From Calliopsis andreniformis (lineage: Eukaryota; Arthropoda; Insecta; Hymenoptera; Andrenidae): a stretch of 64,000 nt of DNA. The DNA is taken from positions 23,625,501-23,689,500 of the forward strand of contig NC_135066.1 of assembly GCF_051401765.1 (NCBI RefSeq), given 5' to 3'. Positions 24,450-34,734 of the stretch are shown here, in pieces. The number at the start of each line of letters is the position of its first letter. Position 1 is the stretch's first letter. Both the position numbers and the translations under genes were made by a program. The notes under the pieces are model-generated. The model was given only the letters and a program-made list of their open reading frames with translations. It searched no databases and was not told where the DNA came from.

Positions 24450-24570
24450 GGCGTTTGACAATTGATGTTAGAAATTTTAAGGAGTGGTTCTACATATCGA
24501 AATATGATGTAAAGCAGGAATAAGAAAATTGTGTTTAAGACTTCAGTTCAAAATTATTGAGAATTGATTA
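24450..24570 (+). repeat. Family B fragment next to the gypsy insertion
   Basis: GTTAGAAATTTTAAGGAGTG and the following text resemble the left end of the family B copy at 19164. The fragment runs up to the target duplication ATTA at 24567-24570, so the gypsy element may have landed in an older repeat. Confidence 0.4.
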
Positions 24571-24773
24571 TGTGGTATTGGTTATTGATATGTTACATTT
24601 AGTATACCATATATATATCATATGGCAACGCAACTGCGCTGCAACTCAATTTAATCTTATGTTGTTTTTGGGTTTTGTCGAATGTTTTAGAGATTCAGAC
24701 AATTTTTGTAAACACTTCAATCAATTAGCAAAAATAAATATTAACTTTTGTGTTAAATAACTGTTCTCCTTCA
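24571..24773 (+). repeat. 5' LTR of the gypsy element (203 bp)
   Basis: It starts TGTGGTATTGG and ends CTCCTTCA, so it keeps the TG...CA rule. It matches the inverted copy at 27611-27822 and the truncated direct copy at 28013-28154, including the shared AATAAATATTAACTTTTGTG segment, which carries a possible AATAAA signal. Confidence 0.85.
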
Positions 24774-24777
24774 TTTT

Positions 24778-24790
24778 TGGGGGCTTGTCC
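24778..24790 (+). other. Primer-binding site, tRNA-Pro type
   Basis: TGGGGGCTTGTCC sits four bases after the LTR. It differs at one base from the complement of a tRNA-Pro 3' end (TGGGGGCTCGTCC). The match stops after 13 bases. Confidence 0.7.
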
Positions 24791-24867
24791 AATACGTTCA
24801 ATATAGTGTGTGGGTAAAGTGCACAAATTGTGCTGTGTGGGAACGATAGCTCTGTGAAATCGTTGAT

Positions 24868-25221
24868 TTGTGTAATACAGACCCGATATTGAATACGATA
24901 AGTACTGCAAAGAGGTTAACGCATAATTTTACGGTGGTAGAACTTAAGGAAAAACTAGATTCTTTGAGCTTATCTACAACGGGTACAAAGGCAGAGTTAA
25001 TAAATCGATTAATGTCTGTAGATCCGTCAGGTCAATGGATGGGTGGTTTAGAGGAACTTACAAATATAAATGTGACTGATACCGTAGTTTCGGAAGTGAG
25101 TCCTTTTTATACATCAAAAATTCATGCTCCAATGCATGGTGTGTCGACTGCATATGAACTCGAAATGATGCAGAGGGAAAAGAATCCCATGGAACGAGAG
25201 TTGGAACTCGCGAGAAAGTAA
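24868..25221 (+). pseudogene. gag: Gag N-terminal part with SAP domain (gypsy)
   Basis: This frame has a SAP-type motif at about residues 21-49. The pattern is a helix with LKEKL, then a turn with G-x-K, then a helix AELINRL, as in the DNA-binding SAP fold. Known SAP domains bind A/T-rich scaffold DNA, and some insect gypsy Gag proteins carry one. A role in chromatin targeting is inference. The frame has no ATG before the motif (it opens at TTG), and it stops at 25221 where capsid coding shifts frame, so it is a broken piece. Confidence 0.75.
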
Positions 25222-25222
25222 C

Positions 25223-25637
25223 ATCAATTACTGATTTTTTTAACACATTTGAAGAAAAGTGTGGTACGTACGAAACATGGGAGAAACAAGCACGATTTTT
25301 TAAAAATACGTATAAGTTAGAAGATGATGAAATGAAAGTATTAATTCGTTTAAGATTAAGAAGAAAAGATGTAGAATGCTTCCATTCGAAGGCAGACTTT
25401 ATTGAAATGAATCTGGACAAAATATTTGGAGAAATGAGGAAAATGTATAATCAACGGACTAGAAAGGCATCGAAGAAGAAACAATTTGAAACACGTGTTT
25501 GGAAGGAGGGTGAAACATTTAGTGAATACATACATGATAAAGTGATTCTTGCAAATCGTGTACCGATAGATGATGATAAAATTCTAGAGTATATCATTAA
25601 AGGTATATCTGATCCTCAATCACGAGATCAGGCTTGA
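25223..25637 (+). pseudogene. gag: Gag capsid-like part (gypsy), frame-broken
   Basis: The 101-codon frame from 25332 contains the retrotransposon Gag signature, with a basic stretch, then WKEGETFSEYI and a region ending in GISDP, as in the C-terminal capsid lobe of Ty3/gypsy Gag. The segment from 25223 to 25332 looks coding in another frame. A TGA stop at 25635-25637 separates it from the zinc-knuckle part. Confidence 0.75.
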
Positions 25638-25724
25638 ATACACAAATTTCAAAATATATCTGATTTACTCAAGACATTTAAGAAGATAATTCTACGATCT
25701 AATGGACATAATAAGGAGCGAAGA

Positions 25725-26267
25725 ATGCAACAAAATTTTGACGCAGAATTGAAGACAGAAAGCAAGCAGAAGTTTGTAAACAAGGATTCAAGATACTTTA
25801 TAAGGAAGTGTTACGGCTGTAGTTCTCAAGATCATACACTTAAAAATTGTTCAACAAAAGCTGGTGGTTTGATGTACTTTGCATGTGGAGAGCGTGGACA
25901 TGTGGCAGCAAAATGTGTGACGAAAAAGGGCAAAGGAGGGAAAGACGGCTGTGCGGCAATGCTTAAAAATAATTATACAGGTAAATTGGTAAAGAATGTA
26001 TTAATAAACAATCATGAAATTACTGCTCTGATAGACACGGGTAGTGACATGAGTTTCATGCGCGCGGATTGTTATACTAGAATTGGCACTCCATCATTGT
26101 CTAAAAAAGAAGTTTGTTTTCATGAGATCGGTTCAAACAAAAGTAAAACAGGTGAATTCAGTATAGATATTTCAATAGATGGAAATACTTATACTATCAA
26201 AGTGCAGGTTATTTCAGACGAATTGATGCGACATGATTTATTATTAGGAACTGATTTTCTAAATTAA
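25725..26267 (+). pseudogene. Zinc knuckles and aspartic protease (gypsy)
   Basis: In this 180-codon frame, the first zinc knuckle (C-x2-C-x4-H-x4-C) is complete at residues 29-42. The second, at about 51-64, has tyrosine in place of its first cysteine. The retropepsin active site DTGS is at 104-107, followed by a beta-strand pattern and LLGTDFL near the end, as in retroviral-type proteases. The frame ends in TAA just after that motif, and the linker to RT is frame-broken at about 26490. Confidence 0.85.
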
Positions 26268-26374
26268 GTAGATTTAACGATAAAATCTAGAATAATTACA
26301 ATTAATAAGATACATGAAGAAAATGTCGATGACACAAATTTACCAAATATATTTAAAATAGAACCCGAAGGTAG

Positions 26375-27328
26375 ATGTATCTGATATTGTAAATAGTGAG
26401 CACCGTGATATGATAGAAAAAATGATTGAAATGTATAAACCAATTAAAACTCATGATGTGGGTATCGAAATGAAATTAATTTTGAAAGATGATAATATAT
26501 CAAAAAGCACAACGGCTTTCCCTGATAGAAAAAGAAATAGTCAATAAACAAATTACGGAATGGATTAAAGAGGAAATTGTACGACCGTCTTTATCAGAAT
26601 ATGCGAGTCCTGTGGTGACAGTTAAGAAAAAAAACGGTAAACATAGGTTTTGTGTGGATTATCGTAAACTTAATCAGAAAATAGTAAAAGATCGATACCC
26701 TCTTCCATTAATAGAAGATCAGTTAGATCAATTACAATGTGCAAAAATTTATTCAACTCTTGATTTAAAAAACGGATTTTTTCACGTTAAGGTAGATAAA
26801 GACAGTCGTAAATACACAGTGTTCATAGTTCCTGATGGTCAATTTGAGTTTTTAAGAGTTTCATTCGGGTTGTGTAATTCGCCGGCTATTTTTTAAAAAT
26901 ATGTCAATGCTACATTTCGTGAACTTATTAATCTTAGAATTGTACTGATATATGTAGACGATATAATAATACCATCGATCAGTTATGATGAAGGGTTACG
27001 TAGGCTTCAGAGCGTTCTGAATGTTGCAAGTAAATCGGGACTGTTGATTAATTGGGATAAATGCCAATTTTTTCGTAAAAAGATCGAATTTTTGGGACAT
27101 ATAGTAGAAAATGGAACGGTACAACCACCGATACATAAAACAAAAGCAGTGATTAAGTTTCCACAACCGACAAATGTAAAACAAGTTCAGAGCTTTTTTG
27201 GTCTTACAGGGTATTTCCGAAAATTTGTTCAGAATTATTCTTTAATTGCTCGTCCTTTACCGAATCTATTACGAAAGGATGCTCCTTTCCGTTTAGAGAT
27301 GAAGAGAAATGTGTTTTTGAGCAATTAA
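26375..27328 (+). pseudogene. pol: Reverse transcriptase (gypsy), one internal stop
   Basis: The RT fingers and palm are recognisable: KKKNGKHRFCVDYRKLN at about 26625-26675, a STLDLKNGF motif near 26755, SFGLCNSP near 26860, and the catalytic YVDD at 26951-26962. After that come the LGH and PTNVKQVQSFFGL connection motifs. A TAA stop at 26894-26896 interrupts an otherwise continuous frame up to 27328. The piece before 26489 lies in another frame. The catalytic aspartates are intact, but the protein cannot be made whole. Confidence 0.9.
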
Positions 27329-27353
27329 AATTAACTTTAATAAGTAAGCCTGT

Positions 27354-27439
27354 ATTAAAATTATATAAGATAAATTATAAAAATTAAATTAAATTAAATT
27401 AAATTAAATTAAATTATTATTAAAATTATATAAGATAAA
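27354..27439 (+). repeat. 21-bp direct repeat flanking (AAATT)7
   Basis: ATTAAAATTATATAAGATAA occurs at 27354 and again at 27419. Between the copies lie seven AAATT pentamers (27381-27415). The insertion falls where the frame enters RNase H and looks like replication slippage. Confidence 0.85.
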
Positions 27440-27610
27440 AGATGCATCAAAATATGGATTAAGTTCGATCTTAATGCAATTCAAGATTGTTGAACATCGT
27501 CCAGGCAAGAGTATGAGTCATGTCGATGCATTAAGTAGAAATTCTATACAAACTTGTTTATTAGTAAGTGAATGTAATGATAGTACTTTAGAGCGTTTGC
27601 GTACCAAAAA
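27440..27610 (+). pseudogene. RNase H remnant (gypsy)
   Basis: Just after 27440 the text reads as the start of RNase H (DASKYGLSSILMQ). It then jumps directly to the end of the domain (VEHRPGKSMSHVDALSRN). The core of roughly 80 residues is missing, with all of integrase after it. The frame then runs into the inverted LTR at 27611. Confidence 0.75.
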
Positions 27611-27822
27611 TGTAGAAAAACAGTTATTTAACACAAAAGTTAATATTTATTTTTGCTAATTTATTAAAGTGTTTACAAAAACGGTCGGAATCTCTAAAAC
27701 ATTTGACGAAACCCAAAAACAACATAAGATTAAATTGAGTTGCAGCGCAGTGCGTTGCCATATGATATACATATATGGTATACTAAATGTAACATATCAA
27801 TAACCAATACCAATAACCCACA
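27611..27822 (-). repeat. Inverted LTR copy inside the gypsy element
   Basis: On the minus strand it begins TGTGGGTTATTGG and ends TTTTTCTACA. It is a complete LTR in the wrong orientation, placed where integrase should be. Compared with the 5' LTR it has a short extra GGTATT-type unit at its start. Confidence 0.85.
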
Positions 27823-28012
27823 CATTCGGCCATCCTGCACTAATATCTGTCCTCAGATATTCATTTTACATTATCCTCAGATTCGCTGTCGCTTAAATTA
27901 ACAATCCACGGTTTAATATATTCCGCTATGGTAGACGTCTCGCTTGGTCCCTCATGATCAGTTTTTCTAACAAGATAACAATCGTTTCTCAAGACACGTT
28001 ATTTCGTACGGA

Positions 28013-28154
28013 CAACTGCGCTGCAACTTAATTTTAATTTTGTTGTTTTTGGGATTTATCAAGTGTTTTAGAGATTTGAACAGTTTTTGTAAACAGTTTA
28101 ATGAATTAGCAAAAATAAATATTAACTTTTGTGTTAAATAACTGTTTTCCTACA
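28013..28154 (+). repeat. 3' LTR, 5'-truncated
   Basis: It matches the 5' LTR from CAACTGCGCTGCAAC to its end in CCTACA and lacks the first ~60 bases. The target duplication ATTA follows at 28155. The 190 bases before it (27823-28012) have no recognised match in the window. Confidence 0.85.
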
Positions 28155-28204
28155 ATTATTGCATTTATTATTAATTTATTAGTTTATTTATTATTGTGTT
28201 TATT

Positions 28205-28445
28205 ATTAAAAAGCTAATTATTGAGAAAACTCCTAAAGTTTGCGCGTGAAATGTTTGACTCGGAACTTATTCTACTGATATTGCTTTATCTAGTCAGACT
28301 AATACACACTGGAAGTAGAATAAGTCACAAGTCGGACATATTTTACACGAATTTTAGGCGTTTTCTGAACAATTAATAACTCTGAAATGAAGCTTTAAAT
28401 GCATTTTCGTCATTTTTGATTTTTGTTTTTTCTTTAGAATTTCTG
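28205..28445. mobile_element. Palindromic MITE-like repeat, partner at 32630-32930
   Basis: The inverted arms are about 28225-28280 and 28300-28370, sharing ACTTATTCTACT with its complement AGTAGAATAAGT. The same layout, with ATTTATTCTACTGAT and its complement, occurs at 32630-32930. No coding capacity. Confidence 0.55.
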
Positions 28446-29690
28446 ATATGTACAAGCAGACATCTTGTACATATAGTGTAAAGTTATACTTGGAAACTCT
28501 AGGCCTTCTTTAACACTTCATGGATCTGTACAGTCTCAGGCCATTGAATTAGGCCCGCTAAAAGTTTTGAAGTTAATAAATCAACCTTTTTCGTAGATTT
28601 GGTGCTAAAAGAGATTACCTGCTTTAACATGAACAGTAATATAAGCTTTTTTCGTATTTCGAATGCCAGAATCCTGCAGGATCGTTAAAATTCTATAATA
28701 AATAATTATTAACAATAGCATATAAAAAAATTGCAACTTCTTAGTTTATGCATGACTATAAATTATCCCTGAATACTTTCCATGTCAAATAATAAAAGTA
28801 ACCAGTTAAGGGAGATTTAGAAAAATTGATTAAAGCAATTGCAAGATCGACATATTTGTGGCATCTGAGAGTTATCTTTGGACTATTTTATCATTAATAA
28901 TATTTTAGAAGGAGATATTAATAAATTACTTTGTATATACACATGATCGTCTATATTCTACATGTTTAGTTATAGTAATAGTAATCATTTGATCGTAGTT
29001 AAGTGTAAAAACAACATTTTTGCCTGTAGTCTTAAGTCAATGACCAAAGACTGTACAGTCAACTCCTTTAATTTTGATTGTGCAATTGCAAATTTGTCAC
29101 TAATCTAACTGATTCTAATGACACCCAACAGTCTTAAATATCTTCATAAGCCTATAACTAAATTTTCGTGATCAAGATAAAACCGGTCTATTATCTCAAA
29201 TGCGAAACTATTTCCTGTATCTGAACAGCCAAATGACGAAGAAAAATGGAATTCAATCCAATATAACGATTCTGACATCAGTAGTCGAATTTCAGATGTT
29301 CTTATATGACTGAACAATATTAACATCTCAATATCAACCAGTTTCAAGTCAAAATATTCTCCAAAATATTCACGTATAAACTCAATAGAAGTCTGCAGTG
29401 GTTGGATTAAGTATGCAATAAATACTTCTCACGTTCTCGTCTCTTCACAGTGATGCACGCGGAGCTTAAATTATACGAAAATTCTGTTCGCGAACGTGCG
29501 AACAGTGCGAATAAATGCGACAAAAATGCAGCTCCTCTTCGCTGACCACGTGTTACAACTGAAATATAGCTAGTAGCATAGCGTGTGTTAATAATTATTA
29601 TCTATGGTTACGTGAGCATAACAACATTGGCGTGCGCACCACGCTTTTGATAATTGCACGTGCACCATCTCTTTGAGTTCTTTTCCATTC
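28446..29690. other. Candidate intron, nothing recognised
   Basis: AT-rich DNA. A small hairpin (TTGTACAT-type arms) lies near 28448-28475. No coding signal until the exon candidate at 29697. Confidence 0.4.
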
Positions 29691-29696
29691 AATCAG

Positions 29697-29799
29697 CCTG
29701 GTCCTTGTTCAGTTCTTAAGCGACCGAATAGACAATTAATTGAAGAAGTATCTAGACGGTTGAACAGAGAGGAAAAAAATGATCTCGTGCTGCCTCCAG
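29697..29799 (+). CDS. Candidate internal exon of unknown gene
   Basis: Acceptor TTTTCCATTCAATCAG ends at 29696 after a pyrimidine-rich stretch, and donor CAG|GTAATTAAG begins at 29800. In phase 0 the exon reads PGPCSVLKRPNRQLIEEV, then a charged helical stretch (SRRLNREEKND) and LVLPP, ending with one base of the next codon. The composition is protein-like: a mix of charged and hydrophobic residues, not AT-driven. A second acceptor at 29712 (CTTGTTCAG) would give 87 nt and a different junction. I do not recognise the family. It is the best-supported host coding segment here, but no downstream exon was found in the window. Confidence 0.45.
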
Positions 29800-29801
29800 G
29801 T

Positions 29802-30780
29802 AATTAAGTGCTAATATGTTCTGTTGCAAGCGTTCGAAATTAATTAACCTTTTACACTTCGTTTGCTTGCATTCATGACTACGTATGCGTGACTTATTGC
29901 TGAAAGGGTTCACGTTCAGAGACTCGAGATTGAAAATTCCATGGTTGGAAAGATAGTCTGTTAACGGGGTACCACTAAGCGAAAAGGTTGCATAGGAAAG
30001 TTGTTCCTTCATCAGAAGTCGTATATAAGTTATACATATAGACAGTTCGTTTTACATATTTAAATGTAATAAAATTTATTGTATTATTTCATAGGCTACC
30101 GCATCAAGATATTTTAACGCCTTTTATAGTCGATAACGTGGATAACGCGTAATGGATTTAAATTAACAAACATATCCGTGGCTGTAAGACAAAACGAACT
30201 ATGTCATAATTTTAAAAAAATTCGAGCTAAGGCCTAAAATGAGATCTAAAATATAAAATTTATATTTTTAACACGAAGTAAGGTCTTTAAAAGAACTAAA
30301 AGTTCAACGAGACACGTGTCGATAAGACACTACTGAAAATTAAAGCTTTAGACGCCAAAATCTCTAAAATAGAAACATGTGTCTTAGGTCACTCTGCCTT
30401 ACAACCACAGGTATATCTTGAAACCGTTTTTCTCAATGCTTTTTCTACAATATGAAAAAGGCCATGGATGTATCTCCTCGGGATCATACTTAATTTAAGT
30501 AACGTTCAAAACGTCTCGACAGAAGCCTGCAACAAGATCGGATTAAGATCTATTAGTATGTTCCCTTATTTATAAATGGAACAGTTCATATTTAGTCTGT
30601 TCTGTTCCATCCCCTTCTGTCCGGTGCGGTCTAGGACAACTAAATATCGATGATACTTTTGTTTTGTGTTGGAGATCCACAGACGATCTCTTAAAATCAG
30701 TTTTTTTATAACTTTGCTGAGTTCTCGAGTCAAACGTCTTGAAAATATCCCTAATAGATTCTTTGTGTTTTTATGATGAA
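29802..30780. other. Candidate intron, nothing recognised
   Basis: The minus frame 29752-30012 overlaps the exon candidate and is treated as a shadow. The remainder is AT-rich without repeat partners. Confidence 0.4.
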
Positions 30781-30884
30781 AATAATACCAAACAAATGTT
30801 ACTGGACTGGACGCGAGCAGCGCGAGTGACCGGTGAGGACAGATATATTTCTAGAGAATTTAGTGGTTGAAGTGTTAGTTGGTA

Positions 30885-31007
30885 CAACGGACGAAACTGA
30901 TATAAGATCAGAGAGGCTCTGAGGTTAGATGTGCTTGCGGACGAAACTGATCTGTGATCATTGTTTCATTCAACGATACTGTAATTTTTGCAAAAAAAAA
31001 AAAAAAA
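30885..31007 (+). repeat. Short direct repeat ending in an A16 run
   Basis: GGACGAAACTGAT occurs at about 30888 and 30938, followed each time by a GATCA motif. After the second copy comes a run of 16 A at 30992-31007. The layout resembles the 3' end of a retroposed RNA, but no source gene, polyadenylation signal or target duplication was found. Confidence 0.35.
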
Positions 31008-32060
31008 CAAAAACAGATTTTCCTTTAGTGCTTATAAACATTTTAATTCAATATTTTTTACTGCTTATATTAAACAGATACTAATTCTCAAAGCTTTTCG
31101 AAGACATTCTTGTTCAGAAAATAAAGAAAAAGGACGTTCATTGAGGAACATATGTTACCCATTAGAAACTATCGGTGCGTCTAGGCATTTGGGCTGCAGC
31201 CGATCGAGACGAAAAAGGGTCTCGGGTCGCATGCTTGACTCCTCGTCGATATACAGCGTAACCTAAACAAATATTTAGAGTGAGAACATCTTAATTTTGG
31301 ACACGGACAACTTTCGCTTTATGCGAGTTATTTACATTTTTCTAAAGATAATGTTTTCTTCTCTGCCAGTTCATTAACTGAGAAGAGGTTCCTTATTTCC
31401 TTGAGAAGAAAACGGCGAATAGAATTTAGACGAATCGATTCATAAGCAACAGGATTCCAACAGTCGAACCAAGCTTCGAATCGATTCGTAATCATTTAAA
31501 TTACAAAAAATTCAACTCAAGGTTCCAACAGTCGAACTAACTTCAAAGCTAACTTTTAGAACAAACATTAGAACTAATCATTCACATAATTCATGCATTC
31601 AAACTAACTTACAATTAAATTGAACTAGTCAACATAAAATTAATATATTTTAATATATTTTAACCTTACAATACGTTACTCTACTGTTAGGCAATCTCAA
31701 CAAGCTAGCAAAAGTTGAACCTATGCATAATCATTAACTGAATACACGACTAAATAGTCACGACTGAATACACGACTAAATAGAATTTAAATAAATTCAT
31801 ATACTCATAAGAAATGCATATACTGACACATACATTACAGACAAAAAATTTGGAATGATTTGATAGTACACATTCTAGTTATATTTTAATACATTGCACA
31901 TGCATTTCAAAAGCGACGTAACTCAAAAAAGTGTGTTTTTCAGAAGAAGCAAAGAACTATTTCTGAGTTTAGGAGAAAATGATTTATTAAATACATAATA
32001 TTGATATAAAGAATAGTTTCACTTAATGAAAGTTATCTTACTTGGATAGTTAATCTAAGA
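31008..32060. other. No gene recognised
   Basis: A 92-codon frame at 30988-31266 starts in the A-run and lacks a domain. The segment 31440-31560 carries short direct repeats (CCAACAGTCGAAC twice). Otherwise AT-rich. Confidence 0.4.
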
Positions 32061-32078
32061 AATAGTTCTGTTACTAGT

Positions 32079-32213
32079 ATTAAATGATTTTCTTGTTATG
32101 ATTTAAATAATTTGTAATGTACTAGTTAAACATCAAAATTATAAAATTTATTTAAAAAGCTCTTCAAATGTAAACTAAAAATTATTTAAATCATAACAAG
32201 AAAATCATTTAAT
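32079..32213. repeat. 33-bp perfect inverted repeat, 69-bp loop
   Basis: The arms 32079-32111 and 32181-32213 are exact reverse complements (ATTAAATGATTTTCTTGTTA and onward). Short imperfect extensions follow on both sides. The stem is long enough to form a stable RNA hairpin if transcribed. A young MITE or an inverted duplication could explain it equally well. Confidence 0.85.
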
Positions 32214-32629
32214 GCAAGTAACACATGATGTATACATATATGTATATTAACACACTTGTCATGTACATGTACACTCTGAAGCAATGAAGGACTACAACCG
32301 ATTTTATGGTACTTTCTAAAATCAATCTATCAATTACCTAGCAATTTTAGAGATACGAACTTTAATTTTACACTTCTAGATAACACTTTAGATTCAACAA
32401 TCTTTTCTAAATACGTATATTATTTCTTATCAGACATCATGCAATGGAATTAGGAGTAACAGCATTAGGCAACAGATTATATTCATTTGGAATGTTTATT
32501 GCCAAAACATAGAATTTTTCATGAAAAGATAACCTCATTTAGAAGTCTCATCTTAATTTTCCGTCGCAATTAATCTTAAATATCAATTTATTATAATTCT
32601 GTGCTTATATTCTGTACATACACGGAGTT

Positions 32630-32930
32630 CGACGACATAAGACGAAAATAGACGAAATTGCATTTATGGTTTCGTTTTGGAATTATTACTCATTAAGAAA
32701 ACATCTAAAATATGTGTGAAATGTGTCTTACTTGGAATTTATTCTACTGATTTCGATGTGCCTGACCTGATGAATGCACATTAGCATTAGAATAAATTTT
32801 AAGTCAGATACATTGCACACAAATTCTAGATGTTTTAGCAACACTTAATAACTGGGAAATGAAGACACAAATTCAATTTCCTCGTTCTTGATTTTTCTTC
32901 TATTTTCATATGTAGAATGACCTCATAGAA
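32630..32930. mobile_element. Palindromic MITE-like repeat, partner at 28205-28445
   Basis: Inverted arms run from about 32640-32755 and 32785-32925. They share AAAACATCTA, ATGTGTCTTACTTGG-like text and ATTTATTCTACT with their complements. No coding capacity and no clear target duplication. Confidence 0.55.
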
Positions 32931-34730
32931 TTTCTGACATTTATTACCGAACCCACTGTATTTGGATAGATACAGACACGTGTATACATAAAAAACATTA
33001 ATATTAACATAATTATTTCGAAGAATAATTACAATGTTTGTTTGAAGGTAATAAATTGATACAACAGGCACCTGTCCCTAAATTCTCTATTTTACAAAGG
33101 AATCTTTATTTTTCTTAATTCACAAAATGATTTCACATTTTTGGTGAATAATGTAGGTACTTTTCTACCTTTTTCCCCATAAGTTTGTCTCGATTTTCAT
33201 AACTCTTGAAAGCGACCGCCATTCTCGTTAAATAATATTTCCTACCAGCAACGTTCAATGAAGTGGGTTAAATACTTTCTCAAAACAAACTTATAAAATA
33301 CACTTGCAGGGAGTAGTTTCCCGAAATAAACAAATTTGTTAACGCAAGTGAGTGACTGAACAACTTTCGAATTACGTTGTCTAGTTTCAAGTTTGCCTTG
33401 GCGAAACACGATTTTTAGGCTTTAGAGGAACTGTCTGATATAAACGGGCAAAAATGTTGACATAAACGCGACTTTGTGAAATTAAGTGCTCACGAGTGCG
33501 CCACGTACAAAGCTCTCGTGTGCATTAGGGCTTGCAGAAATGGACATTTTAGTTAAAAATTAACGCAGAGAGGATTCGATCGGAGTGTCGATGAAAGTCT
33601 TGTTAAAAGCGCTGCTAAAAACGCCAATGAAAACAGTTTATGAATTCGCATTGGGTTTAACGATCATGCGTCAAGGGGAAACCGTGATCCTCTCGCGAAG
33701 ATCAAAGCTGGACCATCAAATTTGTGCATGTACAGTTGCCGATCGCCGCAAAAAAAAAAGAGAATAAGTATAATCGCAAACTGAGATGCTAATTTAATTT
33801 GACTTTGATTTCCTGTCTAACGTGTGTTGCGAGTTCCGAATGTGCTCGATGAATGTTTCTTTTCTGGACATAAATAATTTCTGCACTATACACAGGATAT
33901 TAATTTTAACCTATGAATATAAATTATACTTTGTGTCTCATTCTCAATAATTATGTGGTAATAATGCCTTGTGTATGGAAAACTTCACAACTTTATAGAT
34001 TAGAAATTTTAATTTTTCAGTTACCTACCCAAACACTATGTTGGGAGCCGTCATATTGTTTTGTTGTGCGAAAAACTTCGTTACTGTCGGGATACTTTCG
34101 TCTTGGATTTTCTCGCGTGTTTGGCATAGTTTGTTTGTTGTTTTGAAGTTTTTTTTATTGGGATTCATTTCTTTTTACAAAGATGATTTGTATGAAGAAT
34201 TCGTTCATATCATTTTTGACATTATAAATTACAAGGATTCGACATCGTTACAATTTAAAATACGCATGTTTTGACTTTTCTCTAAAAACTAATCAATGAT
34301 AAATACCAAACGGATAAATACGAGGAGGAGAGAAGGAATGGAACAGGAGGAAAATAATCTGATAAAAAATCGCATTTATATCTTTATAAAATCTAAATAA
34401 AAAAATTTATTTCCTGGTTGCTTTTGTTTAATACAAAACATTACTGTCTATTTTCAAATTCAATATAATATGTATACATGTTGAGTAGTAGTGGTCCGAA
34501 TTATTGTGTTCTTCCTACAATAACAAATATTTATAATGTAATGGTGCAAAATAAGATGCCTCTTCAAATTCTGGCAACTTACCTTATTTGATGCATAGAA
34601 GATTATAATTCAGTGAGTAGATCGATTGATACATTGCCTTTCAATTGAGTTCCGCAAAATAAGATGAAACAACAAAGACAACGAATTGGTAAATAAATAT
34701 ATTATTATTACATCTAGTCCTATACTTCAC
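32931..34730. other. No gene recognised
   Basis: Frames at 33585-33767 (basic C-terminus) and 33913-34274 (hydrophobic, overlapping) lack domains and splice context. I do not assert genes here. Confidence 0.35.
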
Positions 34731-34734
34731 GATT

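Larger units (their letters stand above)
24571..28154 (+). mobile_element. Decayed Ty3/gypsy-type LTR retrotransposon
   Basis: The order is 5' LTR, tRNA-Pro-type primer site, Gag with an N-terminal SAP domain, zinc knuckles, aspartic protease, reverse transcriptase, a remnant of RNase H, an inverted LTR, and a truncated 3' LTR. A 4-bp target duplication, ATTA, flanks it (24567-24570 and 28155-28158). This domain order is that of Ty3/gypsy (Metaviridae). Frameshifts, one in-frame stop in RT, loss of most of RNase H and all of integrase, and the LTR rearrangement make it inactive. The element stands alone, with no envelope-like frame. Confidence 0.9.

Noticed and set aside
26375..27328. Copia- or BEL-type assignment of the LTR element
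   Set aside because: RT follows protease directly, the connection motifs and the RNase H order are of gypsy type, and no integrase precedes RT as in copia.
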